Shown one piece after another: positions 6,306 through 7,010 of a stretch of 7,010 nucleotides of DNA. The DNA lies in assembly GCA_902478725.1 (NCBI GenBank), contig CABSMD010000135.1, positions 1 through 7,010 on the forward strand. Direction: 5' to 3'. This stretch comes from an uncultured Clostridia bacterium. Lineage in GTDB: Bacteria; Bacillota; Clostridia; HGM11514. A model generated the notes under the pieces. It worked only from the letters and a program-made list of their open reading frames with translations, did no database searches and was not told where the DNA came from. A program made the position numbers and the translations under genes. Within the stretch, counting starts at the first letter, position 1, and every line of letters starts with the position of its first letter.

Positions 6306-6921
6306 CTGTTTTGATACCTTCTACCGTTTTTCCTAAAAGGCATCCGCAAACTCTCCCCATCCAAGCGCCGTGGAGCTTTTTTTCAAGAGATGGAATATCG
6401 ATTTTTTTTGTTTGAACGGTGTACCGCCTTCTCAATCCTTGAATTTCTTCAAGATCAGAAGGCTCCGTGTATTTATACTCTTGTGACTGCTTTGCATTTA
6501 ATGCCGCTTCAAACAGAATATCACCAAGCTTCTTTTTGATTTCATCCTTTGGAAGCCGTGAAACCGCAGCAAACGTCTCTTTATATACCTTTAAATCAAG
6601 ACCTTCATCAATAGATTGACTGTATTCTGTTAACAGGTTGGCCGAATATTCTTCCCAATCATGCATATTTACATATTTAGGCTTTATTTCTTTGTTATAC
6701 TTCAACTCTTCCCTAATACGCCTATCGCTTTCTAACACCAAAGAGTCAATAGAGATGTCAAAATATTTTGCTATTTTAATGATTTTATCCATCTCTGGCA
6801 TTGATGTACCATTCTCCCACTTTTGTACGGATTGGCGTGATATTCCGAACAAATCGGAAAATTGTTCCTGAGACATGCCTGCAGTCGTTCTTAACTTATA
6901 AATCATATTACCTATTGCCAT
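6259..6921 (-). CDS. XRE-family HTH regulator with N-terminal ADPRH segment (5' part of frameshifted gene)
   Basis: This 220-residue frame begins with an HTH_3/XRE DNA-binding domain (about 6-61: IYKLRTTAGMSQEQFSDLFG, then SRQSVQKWENG, then the PEMDKIIKIAKYFDISIDSLV helices). A charged helical middle region (about 85-165) ends in the EPSDLEEIQGLRR segment. The beginning of the ADP-ribosylglycohydrolase fold follows, LEKKLHGAWMGRVCGCLLGK (179-198). After about residue 206 the frame leaves homology (VTSILERNKKLADV) and stops at 6259, while the ADPRH sequence continues in the frame starting at 6305. The two frames overlap by 47 bases. Read together, 5343-6921 is one gene of about 525 residues carrying a one-base gain or two-base loss. 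ATG 6921 has AGAGGGGG 9 bases upstream and a good promoter. The DNA target and its control by ADP-ribose-type ligands are inference. Confidence 0.88.
   Translation of the reverse strand: MAIGNMIYKLRTTAGMSQEQFSDLFGISRQSVQKWENGTSMPEMDKIIKIAKYFDISIDSLVLESDRRIREELKYNKEIKPKYVNMHDWEEYSANLLTEYSQSIDEGLDLKVYKETFAAVSRLPKDEIKKKLGDILFEAALNAKQSQEYKYTEPSDLEEIQGLRRRYTVQTKKIDIPSLEKKLHGAWMGRVCGCLLGKTVEGIKTDVTSILERNKKLADV
6297..6310 (-). other. Frameshift point between the XRE and ADPRH reading frames
   Basis: Upstream frame codons read ACA GAT, ending at 6304. The downstream homologous frame resumes at TTA CAT CCA TTC from 6302, leaving a single extra G at 6303. The combined gene length is 1579 bases, one more than a multiple of three. 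No slippery heptamer, stop codon at the shift or strong downstream stem is evident, so a mutation or sequencing/assembly indel is likelier than programmed frameshifting. Confidence 0.75.
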
Positions 6922-6930
6922 GGTCTTTTT

Positions 6931-6938
6931 CCCCCTCT
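6931..6938 (-). promoter_or_regulatory. Ribosome binding site of the XRE-ADPRH gene
   Basis: AGAGGGGG on the minus strand lies 9 bases before ATG 6921. It supports that start over the next in-frame ATG (codon 6), which has no such site. Confidence 0.75.
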
Positions 6939-6945
6939 TTTATAT

Positions 6946-6960
6946 TATGACAATATCATA
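6946..6960. promoter_or_regulatory. Palindrome over the -10 region, candidate operator
   Basis: TATGA at 6946-6950 and TCATA at 6956-6960 are perfect 5-base arms around a 5-base spacer. The palindrome covers the -10 box and the predicted start site of the XRE gene. Its size and place fit an autoregulatory XRE operator. It is short and AT-rich, so chance is possible. Confidence 0.35.
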
Positions 6961-6983
6961 CCGTATATAGATAGGATTATCAA
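6955..6983 (-). promoter_or_regulatory. Promoter of the XRE-ADPRH gene
   Basis: On the minus strand -35 TTGATA (6978-6983) and -10 TATGAT (6955-6960) are separated by 17 bases, each one base from consensus. The predicted start near 6948 gives a leader of about 27 bases to ATG 6921. Confidence 0.8.
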
Positions 6984-7010
6984 CCAACTTAAGGATGCTA
7001 TTTCGTCAAC

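Noticed and set aside
6255..6310. Programmed ribosomal frameshifting in the XRE-ADPRH overlap.
   Set aside because: Homology places the shift at 6303, where no slippery heptamer, rare stop context or strong stimulatory structure is visible. The A-rich AAACAAAAAAC stretch lies downstream of where homology has already changed frame.
1..7010. CRISPR array, transposon ends, toxin-antitoxin pair or defence island.
   Set aside because: No regularly spaced repeats, transposase motifs or paired small toxin/antitoxin genes are seen. The XRE gene has a large enzymatic domain rather than a toxin partner.

Overview
The window looks like chromosomal DNA of a Gram-positive member of the Bacillota, most likely class Clostridia. 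Four things point there: a protein with three C-terminal S-layer homology (SLH) domains, a tRNA-Pro(GGG) gene with an encoded CCA end, consensus TTGACA/TATAAT promoters with 17-base spacers, and strong AGGGAGG/GAGGGG-type ribosome binding sites. This placement is inference; no marker here gives a genus.

Layout. (1) 1-782, plus strand: the 3' end of a surface protein gene, cut by the window edge and closed by a strong terminator at 824-854. (2) 855-1190: no gene seen. (3) 1191-1350, minus strand: a complete tRNA-Pro(GGG) unit with promoter, gene and terminator. (4) 1351-1622: intergenic, holding a 57-codon start-less open frame (1414-1587) that looks like a gene remnant. (5) 1623-4629, minus strand: a compact operon of AraC-family regulator, PfkB-family sugar kinase and mannitol-1-phosphate 5-dehydrogenase-like enzyme, read from one consensus promoter (4601-4629). 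The genes are 21 bases apart or overlapping. (6) 4643-5035, plus strand: a start-less beta-rich coding fragment abutting the operon promoter, probably a decayed gene. (7) 5138-6983, minus strand: a gene encoding an XRE-type DNA-binding domain fused to an ADP-ribosylglycohydrolase (ADPRH). It has its own promoter and terminator but is split by a frameshift near 6303.

How the genes work together. The operon reads as a regulated carbohydrate module. A soluble PfkB kinase would phosphorylate a sugar or sugar alcohol, and the MtlD-like enzyme would interconvert a hexitol phosphate and a ketose phosphate using NAD(H). The AraC protein, co-transcribed as the first gene, would sense the substrate. 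The exact substrate cannot be read from sequence. The XRE-ADPRH gene is a separate unit.

The most interesting points are the XRE-ADPRH architecture and its frameshift, the kinase/hexitol-phosphate dehydrogenase pairing under an AraC regulator, and two gene remnants flanking that operon. I found no CRISPR array, transposase, integrase or rRNA. I do not see convincing evidence of an entirely new system.
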